Source of the DNA: Ignavibacteriales bacterium
GTDB taxonomy: Bacteria; Bacteroidota; Ignavibacteria; UBA10030; UBA8401
Assembly: GCA_016182545.1 (NCBI GenBank)
Contig: JACPGG010000014.1
Span: 2,410-47,759, forward strand
Length of the DNA: 45,350 nt
Direction of reading: 5' to 3'
Within the stretch, counting starts at the first letter, position 1. Each line of letters starts with the position of its first letter. The position numbers and the translations under genes are program-made. The notes below the pieces were generated by a model. That model had not been told where the DNA came from and did not search any database. It worked only from the letters and a program-made list of their open reading frames with translations. This document shows positions 7,586 through 13,779 of the stretch, piece by piece.

Positions 7586-7963
7586 ATGCACCCTGCACTT
7601 ATAGTAGGAATCGTTATGCTCGCAGCAACACTATACGCGATCTTCGGTGCGCACCATCTTCACGGCAAAGACGAAGAGATGTCTCAAGATCTTGCCGACA
7701 GCAAACGACTTGATCAATTACGCAGCGAGGCAATGCGTCTCTTTCCCGCCGAGAGCGAATTGGTCGCATTGTCAAAATACCGGCAAGAGAACACCTTGTT
7801 CATCCAAACGCTGAAACAGAATGACGGCAAGGCAGACGTGCTCGAGGCATTGAAGTTCTCGCTGCGAGATCAACGGATTCTCTCACAAGAGATCGCGCGC
7901 TTGTTCCGTATCGAAATTTATAACGAATCACAATTCAATAAACTAACAGCAGCACAGGCATAA
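7586..7963 (+). CDS. Small membrane-anchored phage protein
   Basis: The product has 125 residues. One hydrophobic N-terminal segment (residues about 4-22) should anchor it in the inner membrane; the remainder is a charged, mostly helical region. I see no lysis-gene hallmark such as lysozyme catalytic residues. It starts three bases after the GemA-like stop, preceded by AAGGAG. Function unknown. Confidence 0.55.
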   Translation: MHPALIVGIVMLAATLYAIFGAHHLHGKDEEMSQDLADSKRLDQLRSEAMRLFPAESELVALSKYRQENTLFIQTLKQNDGKADVLEALKFSLRDQRILSQEIARLFRIEIYNESQFNKLTAAQA

Positions 7964-7975
7964 GGAGAAAGCAGT

Positions 7976-8290
7976 ATGGCATCGGCACTCAAACAATACG
8001 CACAGCATCTTTTGGCAGCAGCCAAACACGAGGCGGCAATGAAGGAACTGCGCAAAGATGCAAAGAAGGAACTCAACGCGATTCCGGACAAAATTACTAC
8101 CATCGACGGCGTGAAGTTCCACATCACGAGTAAGTTGAAAGAGACTATCTACCCGGAGAGTATCCAGAAGATTATCGACGACCTGCTACTGAAGATCAAA
8201 GATCAGAAGGAGAATGCAGAAAAATCCAATCTCGTCACCAAGAAGTACAAGCAAACGTTCGATGCAGAAATTCTTGAAAAAGAAAAGTAA
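7976..8290 (+). CDS. Helical early phage protein, unknown
   Basis: The product has 104 Lys/Glu-rich residues with a likely coiled coil in the C-terminal half. A good ribosome binding site (AAGGAGAAA) precedes it. It has some look of a DNA-binding or Gam-like helper but is much shorter than Mu Gam, so I do not assign it. It is followed directly by the structured RNA candidate. Confidence 0.5.
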   Translation: MASALKQYAQHLLAAAKHEAAMKELRKDAKKELNAIPDKITTIDGVKFHITSKLKETIYPESIQKIIDDLLLKIKDQKENAEKSNLVTKKYKQTFDAEILEKEK

Positions 8291-8324
8291 GTGCGTGTCC
8301 GCGATGGTGGACGCCCATACGCAC
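8291..8324 (+). ncRNA. Hairpin preceding tRNA-like RNA
   Basis: GTGCGT (8291-8296) pairs with ACGCAC (8319-8324), and GTCC (8297-8300) with GGAC (8309-8312), leaving a six-base bulge on the 3' side. It begins directly after the stop codon of the preceding gene and ends two bases before the tRNA-like structure. It could be a processing signal or a domain of the same RNA. Confidence 0.4.
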
Positions 8325-8325
8325 C

Positions 8326-8397
8326 AGGGACGGTGAGGTATTCACCGAGTGGAACCATAGTCCAAAGGTGAAGCCGGGTTCGACTCCCGGCGTCCCG
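8326..8397 (+). ncRNA. tRNA-like structured RNA lacking a D-arm
   Basis: A closing stem joins GGGACG (8327-8332) to CGTCCC (8391-8396). The 3' part has a textbook T-arm: CCGGG, loop TTCGACT, CCCGG (8374-8390), directly abutting the closing stem as in tRNA. The place of the D-arm is taken by eight unpaired bases (8333-8340). A long middle stem TTCACC/GGTGAA (8341-8346, 8367-8372) holds a nested TGGA/TCCA hairpin with seven-base loop ACCATAG (8354-8360). No canonical anticodon loop fits (position 33 is not T) and no CCA tail is encoded. It may be a decayed tRNA or a tRNA mimic. It lies in a 125-base gap between coding genes. Confidence 0.5.
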
Positions 8398-8415
8398 CAA
8401 AGGGGAATTTAGAAA

Positions 8416-8646
8416 ATGAAATCAGATGAATTACAAACAAAGATCTGCGAGCGTTGCGGCGAAAAGTATGAAAAGCCGAAATCAAAGAGGAAGTATTGTG
8501 TGCCGTGTTACAATTTTATTCGTGGATACTATAATCAACACCGGAAGATGCCGCCGCCGATCAATGCTCAATTTGATTCCAAACCGGATCAAAGAATGTA
8601 TCTGAAAATGCTCAGACAATATTTAAAGATCACAGTACGCACATGA
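8416..8646 (+). CDS. Small zinc-ribbon protein
   Basis: The product has 76 residues. Two CxxC pairs (CERCGEKY at 12-19 and CVPC at 32-35) separated by a basic KxKRKYC segment form a likely zinc ribbon. The rest is basic, suggesting nucleic-acid binding. It ends in an ATGA overlap with the next gene. It is one of several zinc-binding small proteins in this operon; no function is assigned. Confidence 0.6.
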   Translation: MKSDELQTKICERCGEKYEKPKSKRKYCVPCYNFIRGYYNQHRKMPPPINAQFDSKPDQRMYLKMLRQYLKITVRT

Positions 8647-9014
8647 AATCAGAGATAGAAAAAATTCAAGAAGTATGCACAGAAGCCGGAGTGCAATTTA
8701 TAGATACGGACGGACAATTCGTTTTCTTCCAGGATATAATCACGAAGGAACGTCTATCGATCACCAGAGAGAAATTCACCAGTCCAAAGATACAGGCGGT
8801 CGTTACCGTTCATCGCCGTCGGTACCCGAAGCACGTAGAAATGCATTCGGACTTTGCCGATGCAATAAATTTTCTCGCAAAGAAATATTACAACGTACCG
8901 CCGCGAGCCATTGCCGATGCTGCGCTCGCCGCGACGCTTGTCATTCAGAATTATCTCAATCAGGAAACGCTCCCCCAATCAATTGATGAGGAGCAACAGG
9001 AGGAACATGCCTAG
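8643..9014 (+). CDS. Phage protein of unknown function
   Basis: The product has 123 residues, with mixed alpha/beta character in the first half and an alanine-rich helical second half. The acidic tail (IDEEQQEEHA) overlaps the ribosome binding site and start of the next gene by eight bases. Overlaps on both sides support it as a real gene. I do not recognise the family. Confidence 0.55.
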   Translation: MKSEIEKIQEVCTEAGVQFIDTDGQFVFFQDIITKERLSITREKFTSPKIQAVVTVHRRRYPKHVEMHSDFADAINFLAKKYYNVPPRAIADAALAATLVIQNYLNQETLPQSIDEEQQEEHA

Positions 9015-9627
9015 AACATCACACAAAAAGCCGTACCCAATTGAGCGGTATCTGAAACGAATCAAAGAATTTTATGACACGCACGGACGCGTGCCGCTGT
9101 CGCATGAATGCGGACAGTCGACGTTCAGGGTCCTTGCCACGCGCGGCATTGCGTGGCAGCAGGCAGTTGAGAAGGCAACCGGCAAGAAAGCGCATTACAC
9201 TTTTAAAAGCGATGACGACGTTGCAAACATGCTGCGTGCAAAAAGAGAAGAACTCCATCGGCTGCCGCATCCGGACGATCTCTCCCGGGGAGAGCGCGCG
9301 CTGGTTGAGAAGCGTTTCAAGAATCTTACCGTTGCGAATGAGACGATCTTCAACGACAGCGAACGCGTGCGGGTACTGTTGATGCTGAACCAACTGACGC
9401 CGCCCGGATGCGATAACGCGACAACCGCAGAGATCGTTGGCGAGTTTGCGAAGCAAGGGAAACAGGTCTCCGTGTATGTGGTGCGCGGACTTCTCTTTTA
9501 TTCATTCCGTGAAAATTACGTACGCACAGGCCGCTACGACAGACTGGCGTGGTGGTCATTGACGAACGAAGGAAAGCAATTCATAAAACAATTCAAAGGG
9601 GAAAGAAATGTCAATCGAGCTCAATAA
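9007..9627 (+). CDS. Phage protein of unknown function, DNA-binding-like
   Basis: I chose the ATG at 9007, preceded by AGGAGG, giving 206 residues; an upstream start at 8911 would lie inside the previous gene. The N-terminal region (YLKRIKEFYDTHGRVP, residues about 16-31) resembles helical DNA-associated repeats in helicase-associated proteins. The C-terminal half has winged-helix character (TAEIVGEFAKQGKQVSVYVV...) and ends basic. It may be a transcriptional regulator acting at the early-to-middle switch, but this is inference. Confidence 0.5.
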   Translation: MPRTSHKKPYPIERYLKRIKEFYDTHGRVPLSHECGQSTFRVLATRGIAWQQAVEKATGKKAHYTFKSDDDVANMLRAKREELHRLPHPDDLSRGERALVEKRFKNLTVANETIFNDSERVRVLLMLNQLTPPGCDNATTAEIVGEFAKQGKQVSVYVVRGLLFYSFRENYVRTGRYDRLAWWSLTNEGKQFIKQFKGERNVNRAQ

Positions 9628-10015
9628 AGAATGTCCTTACGGATTGCATTCGTGGCATCCGATCATCGAAGGGACGCAGACTGTCGGATTGATCTGCATG
9701 AACTGCGCACACACTGTGCGGGAAGAAATGCAGTACAGCAATCTTGCAGTGAGTGACGGCGGTGCACTGGTTGAGAAGTATCTCGACAAATATCACCCAG
9801 CGGTTCCTGACAAAATCCAAGAAGATCTATTCTACTTTTATTATTGGGACAAGCGATACAATACCAGGAAGAAATCGTACGTAACGGCATTCAACCTACA
9901 TGAAGCGGAACAATGCATCGCTGCCCGATTCGGAGAAATCCTTGATTGGGACAAAGGAATTGAATTCATCAAGACTGAGGAATATATGATCCACAGAAAG
10001 GACCGGAAGTTCTGA
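9608..10015 (+). CDS. Phage protein with Cys/His N-terminus, unknown
   Basis: The product has 135 residues. The N-terminal part has Cys9, His14/His17-like residues and a CMNC pair at residues 31-34, which may bind zinc. The rest contains an aromatic DLFYFYYWDKRY stretch. It overlaps the previous gene by 20 bases and the next by one (TGATG). Function unknown. Confidence 0.5.
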   Translation: MSIELNKECPYGLHSWHPIIEGTQTVGLICMNCAHTVREEMQYSNLAVSDGGALVEKYLDKYHPAVPDKIQEDLFYFYYWDKRYNTRKKSYVTAFNLHEAEQCIAARFGEILDWDKGIEFIKTEEYMIHRKDRKF

Positions 10016-10320
10016 TGTGCGTGCATAAAGAGGATTTCTCACATCAAGTCACGTTGCCACTTCCGGCACATATCGACATAACGAAAGAAACTCGATCCAT
10101 TTCTTGTGATCTGTGTTGCACTCATGTCATTCAGCATTTGTGGGACAATCACATTCAAACGTTGTCACATTGCTGCGGTCACGGAAAGATCAATCCACTG
10201 ATAGTGATTCATAAAGATTATGGAAACGATCAAATCGCGGAGATCTATCGCTTAATAAAAGAAGTCGATCCACGAGATTGGGAATTGCATCAGTGGAGAA
10301 TGCAATTGATAAAAGTCTGA
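10015..10320 (+). CDS. Small Cys-rich phage protein, unknown
   Basis: The product has 101 residues with a CDLCC pair and a downstream HCCGHG motif (about residues 52-58), followed by a segment that looks like an isolated alpha/beta unit (PLIVIHKDYG). Small phage proteins with a CCGHG motif followed by an alpha/beta unit occur elsewhere and may bind a metal. Its start overlaps the previous stop as TGATG. Confidence 0.5.
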   Translation: MCVHKEDFSHQVTLPLPAHIDITKETRSISCDLCCTHVIQHLWDNHIQTLSHCCGHGKINPLIVIHKDYGNDQIAEIYRLIKEVDPRDWELHQWRMQLIKV

Positions 10321-10779
10321 ATGACCGAGTTCCGAAAAAATAATTTCCGCGAGGAAGTGATCGAACAGCACGGCGTGACTGCCGGTTTGCCGTTGTTTGA
10401 ATCGGCGAATAAAACGCTTTCGAATAAAACACAAAGTCGGTTTGACGCGGCGCCGAAATCGATTCCGACCGGCAACGATGCGAAGCGGTTGCACCGGGTG
10501 AGCCAGAAGATCAACGAAGTGCAATTGAACGATGACTGCCAGATTGTGTTTGATGCGTTCGCGTTCCTCGGTCCATCCACGAACAAAGAAGTATCAACAT
10601 ATTTGAAAGCGATGTATCCGGAGCCGAAAGATAAATGGGAAGCGTCAACAGTGAATGCGAGGAATTTTGAATTGCGTCAGTACGGAAAGATGAAAGCATC
10701 AAAAGAGAAACGCGTCTGCACAATTACCGGCAAGATCGTTACAGAATGGGAAGTGATACAAACGGAGAATGCCTCATGA
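10321..10779 (+). CDS. Winged-helix-like phage protein, unknown
   Basis: The product has 152 residues. It starts directly after the previous stop codon. The N-terminal half is polar and probably disordered. The C-terminal half (LGPSTNKEVSTYLKAMYP, then TVNARNFELRQYGKM and a beta hairpin with CTITGKIVTEWEV) has the look of a winged helix of the kind found in phage replication or recombination regulators. Role unknown. Confidence 0.5.
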   Translation: MTEFRKNNFREEVIEQHGVTAGLPLFESANKTLSNKTQSRFDAAPKSIPTGNDAKRLHRVSQKINEVQLNDDCQIVFDAFAFLGPSTNKEVSTYLKAMYPEPKDKWEASTVNARNFELRQYGKMKASKEKRVCTITGKIVTEWEVIQTENAS

Positions 10780-11039
10780 TGACAGTTAATATGCAATTCA
10801 ATCACACAAAAAAAGATATTGAATTATGCGTCCGCTGCGGCGGCACCGGGAAGATTCCGAACAAAAATAAACTTGACCGCGACGATCCGGATACACTTGA
10901 TTGCAACCGGTGCGGAGGGAGCGGCCGGCTGCAGAAAGAAGTTACGATCACATACAAACCGTATCGGCCATTGTTTAGCAGTGAACGTCCGACAGAAACT
11001 TATATTGAATTCGATTCCAAAAAATTAAAAGATGAATAA
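10776..11039 (+). CDS. DnaJ-type zinc-finger small protein
   Basis: I chose the ATG at 10776, overlapping the previous stop as ATGA, for a product of 87 residues. It has two DnaJ-like CxxCxGxG repeats, CVRCGGTG and CNRCGGSG, about 24 residues apart, which should bind one zinc ion as a half DnaJ zinc domain. No J domain is present. Such stand-alone domains may aid folding or bind nucleic acid. It overlaps the next gene by eight bases. Confidence 0.6.
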   Translation: MMTVNMQFNHTKKDIELCVRCGGTGKIPNKNKLDRDDPDTLDCNRCGGSGRLQKEVTITYKPYRPLFSSERPTETYIEFDSKKLKDE

Positions 11040-11649
11040 CGCACAACTGACATTGCTGACATCCCCCGATCCTGCTGAAGCAGGATCACCCCCTTCTCCT
11101 GCGCACGGCGCGCCAGCGCAAGGGGGAGATAATTCGCCGGTGCCGAAAAATACGTGGCAGCAATCATTCTCCGGAATCTTCTTTTATAGATACAAGGAAG
11201 TTACCGGCGAGATCTGCAAACTCGGGTTCGGTGCACTGAAGGCGATGCTCAATCAACATGCGCAAAAATATTGGGTCGATCCGGATACCGGCGCGCCGGA
11301 GATTCCGAGTGTAGAAGCATTCACGGAAGAAGTGAACGCGTTCTTCCAGGATGAGTTCGCGGCGACGGAGAGAGGATTCCACTTTTCATATTTATTGAAA
11401 CAATTCGGATCATTTAAAAAGCACAAGCCGGAGAAGCGTGAAGCGGAGAGTGACGGATGGTTGACGTATATCTGCGCGAATCCGGAGTGCAAGCACGAGA
11501 TGCGTCATTTGAGATCTCGCTGGCTGCAGCACAAAGACCAGAACGGGATCTGTTCAAAGTGCAGAACAAAATTCCCGGTGAACAACGTGCTCAATAAAAT
11601 TCCAACACTGAAGGATTATTTACCAACAAACCAAGAAAGGACCTCATGA
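11032..11649 (+). CDS. Zinc-ribbon phage protein with repeat-derived N-terminus
   Basis: The product has 205 residues. Residues about 10-40 are Pro/Ala/Gly-rich and are encoded by a palindromic dispersed repeat (11069-11126), so they are probably an insertion into an older protein. The middle is helical, rich in Phe and Lys. The C-terminus has a Cys4 ribbon (CANPEC ... CSKC). I see no enzyme motif. It is coupled to the next gene by an ATGA overlap. Confidence 0.5.
   Translation: MNNAQLTLLTSPDPAEAGSPPSPAHGAPAQGGDNSPVPKNTWQQSFSGIFFYRYKEVTGEICKLGFGALKAMLNQHAQKYWVDPDTGAPEIPSVEAFTEEVNAFFQDEFAATERGFHFSYLLKQFGSFKKHKPEKREAESDGWLTYICANPECKHEMRHLRSRWLQHKDQNGICSKCRTKFPVNNVLNKIPTLKDYLPTNQERTS
11069..11126. 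repeat. REP-like composite palindrome within coding sequence
   Basis: ATCCTGCT (11069-11076) pairs with AGCAGGAT (11079-11086), and CCCCCTT (11089-11095) pairs with AAGGGGG (11120-11126) across a GC-rich TGCGC/GCGCA loop. The two hairpins together form a repeat of the same style as the others in the window, and it is translated as Pro/Ala/Gly-rich sequence near the protein N-terminus. Confidence 0.6.
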
Positions 11650-11993
11650 CGAACGAAAACATTCTCATCGACAAGAACCAGGAGACCATTGAGACCTGGG
11701 CATATGTTGAGATCATGGGACATCAGAAAATTGCAGGGAGAGTTTCCGAACGGAAGGTAGGAGTCTCAGTGATGCTGCAGATCGATGTTCCGAATCCGAC
11801 CGAAGGATACTCACACTCTGTTCTTTACTCTCCGCAATCGATATTCAGCATTCAACCGACAACGGAAGAGTGGTGCCGAAAATTCATCGCTGCGAGAATT
11901 GAATATCCGGTGCTGCCGTACATTCCCGCCTCTCGTCAATTGAGCGCACCAGATGACGAACATAATAACGATTATCCCAGGGGGGATGAATAA
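11646..11993 (+). CDS. Conserved-looking phage protein, unknown
   Basis: The product has 115 residues. The N-terminal 70 residues (ETWAYVEIMGHQKIAGRVSE, followed by a beta strand MLQIDVPNP and SIFSIQPTTEE) look like a small beta-sheet domain that I associate with widespread uncharacterised phage and mobile-element proteins. The tail is polar. It overlaps the next gene by one base. Confidence 0.55.
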   Translation: MTNENILIDKNQETIETWAYVEIMGHQKIAGRVSERKVGVSVMLQIDVPNPTEGYSHSVLYSPQSIFSIQPTTEEWCRKFIAARIEYPVLPYIPASRQLSAPDDEHNNDYPRGDE

Positions 11994-12334
11994 TGAACAC
12001 CAGGGCAATCACCAATTTCGATCATGTTATTCTGTACGAACTGCAGCAGCAGTTAAAGGAGGGAAAGCAGCGTCCGGAAATGAAGTTCGGAGAGATAGTA
12101 CGCGTATGCACGAAAGCGGGAAGGAACTTTATCATCCCGAAAACGACTGAGGTGAACCGTTCGGCATTTTATGCGGATATGTTCAAACAGATTGAAATGC
12201 TTGCGGCATCGGAGTGGATCACGATCCATAACGACCACGCGGGTAAACTGGCGTCGATCACGCTGACGGACCGGGGAGCGGATTATTTGAATGATACGAT
12301 TTTTACGAATCAGAAGATTTTGCAGGAGAGATAA
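11993..12334 (+). CDS. Phage protein with winged-helix features
   Basis: The product has 113 residues. The second half (MFKQIEMLAASEWITIHNDHAGKLASITLTDRG) has the pattern of a winged helix: a recognition helix followed by a beta hairpin and a TxxG turn. It is the last gene before the non-coding stretch with the three-way-junction RNA, in the position where Mu has its middle and late activators, but it lacks clear similarity to Mor/C. Confidence 0.5.
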   Translation: MNTRAITNFDHVILYELQQQLKEGKQRPEMKFGEIVRVCTKAGRNFIIPKTTEVNRSAFYADMFKQIEMLAASEWITIHNDHAGKLASITLTDRGADYLNDTIFTNQKILQER

Positions 12335-12585
12335 GATGGTGTTATCTCCTAATGATGTAAGGCATTTCAGATTGAAAAATATTTTTTATACATTCAATAT
12401 GTTCAAAAGGTTCAAATCCAGTACAGGCTGCTCGGCAGAAACTTGCCGGGCAACTTCCCCGTGCAGCGTGAGCGGCGGGGCGTTTCCTGTACTGGAGCGT
12501 GAACAGAAGTTGTCCGGCTTTTTTATCTATGCATCTTGTTACTCAATCAACCATATTCGAGTTACACTAATTTCAAGGAGTGCGA
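12335..12585. other. Non-coding stretch with RNA structure
   Basis: No coding frame with a start and ribosome binding site is visible between the winged-helix gene and the gene at 12586. The first 80 bases are AT-rich and could carry a promoter (TATACA at 12387). The middle holds the structured RNA at 12417-12524 with its U tract, and the last 60 bases lead to the AAGGAG ribosome binding site of the next gene. Confidence 0.5.
12417..12524 (+). ncRNA. Three-way-junction RNA with alternative terminator
   Basis: P1 is an 11-base-pair stem (TCCAGTACAGG 12417-12427 with CCTGTACTGGA 12486-12496). It encloses P2 (TGCTCGGCA 12429-12437 with TGCCGGGCA 12444-12452, loop GAAACT) and P3 (CCCCG 12457-12461 with CGGGG 12476-12480). 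The strand 12445-12457, which includes the 3' side of P2, can instead pair over 13 bases with GAAGTTGTCCGGC (12506-12518, one G-U), directly followed by six T. The two folds exclude each other, which is the layout of a riboswitch or attenuator controlling the two small genes downstream. I know no matching RNA family. Confidence 0.55.
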
Positions 12586-12843
12586 ATGTCCGAGATTGAG
12601 AAACAGAAAGAGCGGGAATTTAAATATTACGAGTTGCTGGGTCTGTTGAAAAAGATTTATCAGCACAACAGTCCCGTGAAGATTGAAATAAATTTCGATG
12701 GTACCAAATTTGCGTCGTGGGCTGTGTTCGCACCTAATCTTACTGCTGAGGATTGGAATCCCACGAAAAGGACAAATGGTGTTCCCGAAGGAATCTCGAT
12801 ACAAACACAGACGAAATTTGTGCATAGGAAAAAAAATCATTAA
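12586..12843 (+). CDS. Small protein downstream of structured RNA, unknown
   Basis: The start at 12586 has AAGGAG five bases upstream. The product has 85 residues: a charged helical N-terminus (QKEREFKYYELLGLLKKIYQ) followed by a short beta segment and a Lys-rich tail. The codon composition is more AT-rich than in the packaging genes. It probably belongs to a small cargo unit with the RNA before it and the gene after it. No family recognised. Confidence 0.5.
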   Translation: MSEIEKQKEREFKYYELLGLLKKIYQHNSPVKIEINFDGTKFASWAVFAPNLTAEDWNPTKRTNGVPEGISIQTQTKFVHRKKNH

Positions 12844-12853
12844 CTTTCGTTAG

Positions 12854-13159
12854 ATGATTTGGATCGAATTTAAAATATCTGTTGGTACACAGTTAGAGGA
12901 AAAGAAAAAAATATTTCTTGATCTTTTTAAGAAATTTACTTCGCCAACTTTCACAGCATATACAACCGGTTTGTTTGAACAAAAGTTGATTACCGGAAAT
13001 ACTTTCAGTTATTTCTTACATTGTGAAACCAGCGAATCAACAAAGGACATTAGCATCATCATCAATAGTTTCCCCGGGATTTCTTGTCCGAAGCCCGATC
13101 CTAAGGATGTCAAGATTGTAAGCGTCGGTCATCCAAGTCAATATCCAGAATTCCAATAA
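12854..13159 (+). CDS. Small protein of cargo unit, unknown
   Basis: The product has 101 residues with no recognised motif: a helical Lys-rich N-terminal third, then a mixed, aromatic middle (TTGLFEQKLITGNTFSYFLH) and a Pro-rich tail. It begins 11 bases after the previous stop and is followed by the strong terminator at 13210. Composition is AT-rich like its neighbour, which suggests both were acquired together. Confidence 0.45.
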   Translation: MIWIEFKISVGTQLEEKKKIFLDLFKKFTSPTFTAYTTGLFEQKLITGNTFSYFLHCETSESTKDISIIINSFPGISCPKPDPKDVKIVSVGHPSQYPEFQ

Positions 13160-13209
13160 TATCTGGATTGAATTAAATACATTGTAATCGAGGTTATCCA
13201 ATAATACGG

Positions 13210-13256
13210 AGCCCCGATCTCGTGAGCATATCACGACATCGGGGCTTTATTATTTT
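13210..13256 (+). terminator. Strong intrinsic terminator before packaging genes
   Basis: AGCCCCGAT (13210-13218) pairs with ATCGGGGCT (13238-13246), and inside it TCGTGA (13220-13225) pairs with TCACGA (13231-13236) around GCATA, with a C-C mismatch at 13219/13237. A T-rich tail TTATTATTTT follows. It ends the cargo unit and separates it from the terminase genes, which then need their own promoter or antitermination. Confidence 0.8.
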
Positions 13257-13264
13257 AAACCATT

Positions 13265-13708
13265 ATGGCATACGAAGAAGAGAAAACAGTCGCGCAACTG
13301 ATGTATGAACAGGACCGGAGGAACGCGAAAGAGATTCATGTTCAACTCGGCGTTCCGTTGCAAACGGTGTACCGATGGATCAAGGATGGCGGGTGGAAAC
13401 AGTACCGCACGGATAAAGTGCTGACGAAATTTGAAGCATTCAAAAATTTTCAGGATTTACTCGCTCAGAAATTCCAAGAAGTAGCATCGCAGCCGGGCAT
13501 AGCAAAAGAAGATCTCGACATGCTGCGAGGTATGATTAAAACTGTCAGTGAGATGGGCAAGGACATCGACAGGCGCGGGACGATCCTTCTCGGCATGCAT
13601 GAGTTCGTGAAATTCATCCGCTCGGAATATCCGGATAAGGTGAACGACTTTATTGCGTACTTCAACGAATTTCCAAAGTGGGTCTCGAAACAGTATCCGG
13701 ATGCGTAG
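13265..13708 (+). CDS. Small terminase-like protein (Mu Gp27/DUF1804-like)
   Basis: The product has 147 residues. The N-terminus carries a helix-turn-helix with the pattern EIHVQLGVPLQTVYRWIKDG (residues about 22-42), known from DUF1804-type proteins encoded before Mu-like large terminases. The remainder is helical and probably oligomerises. It would recognise phage DNA for packaging. It starts only nine bases after the terminator tail with no clear ribosome binding site, which is odd. Confidence 0.7.
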   Translation: MAYEEEKTVAQLMYEQDRRNAKEIHVQLGVPLQTVYRWIKDGGWKQYRTDKVLTKFEAFKNFQDLLAQKFQEVASQPGIAKEDLDMLRGMIKTVSEMGKDIDRRGTILLGMHEFVKFIRSEYPDKVNDFIAYFNEFPKWVSKQYPDA

Positions 13709-13722
13709 CCTCCCCCTTAATC

Positions 13723-13739
13723 CCCCTCCAACGGAGGGG
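13723..13739. repeat. REP-like palindrome between terminase genes
   Basis: CCCCTCC (13723-13729) and GGAGGGG (13733-13739) flank an AAC loop, with a preceding C-rich stretch at 13710. It belongs to the same C-rich/G-rich repeat style as the ones at 3071, 7535 and 11069 and lies in the 71-base gap before the large terminase. Confidence 0.55.
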
Positions 13740-13779
13740 ATATTAATACGGCAACGCTGCAAGGGGAATAGAAAAGTCT

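Noticed and set aside
8326-8397. Ordinary tRNA gene (for example Trp with CCA or Met with CAT)
   Set aside because: Acceptor and T-arm fit, but no D-arm and no seven-base anticodon loop with T at position 33 can be formed around CCA or CAT.
12417-12524. HDV-like or hammerhead self-cleaving ribozyme
   Set aside because: The nested double-pseudoknot order and the J4/2 catalytic C context of HDV-like ribozymes, and the CUGAUGA/GAAA core of hammerheads, are absent.
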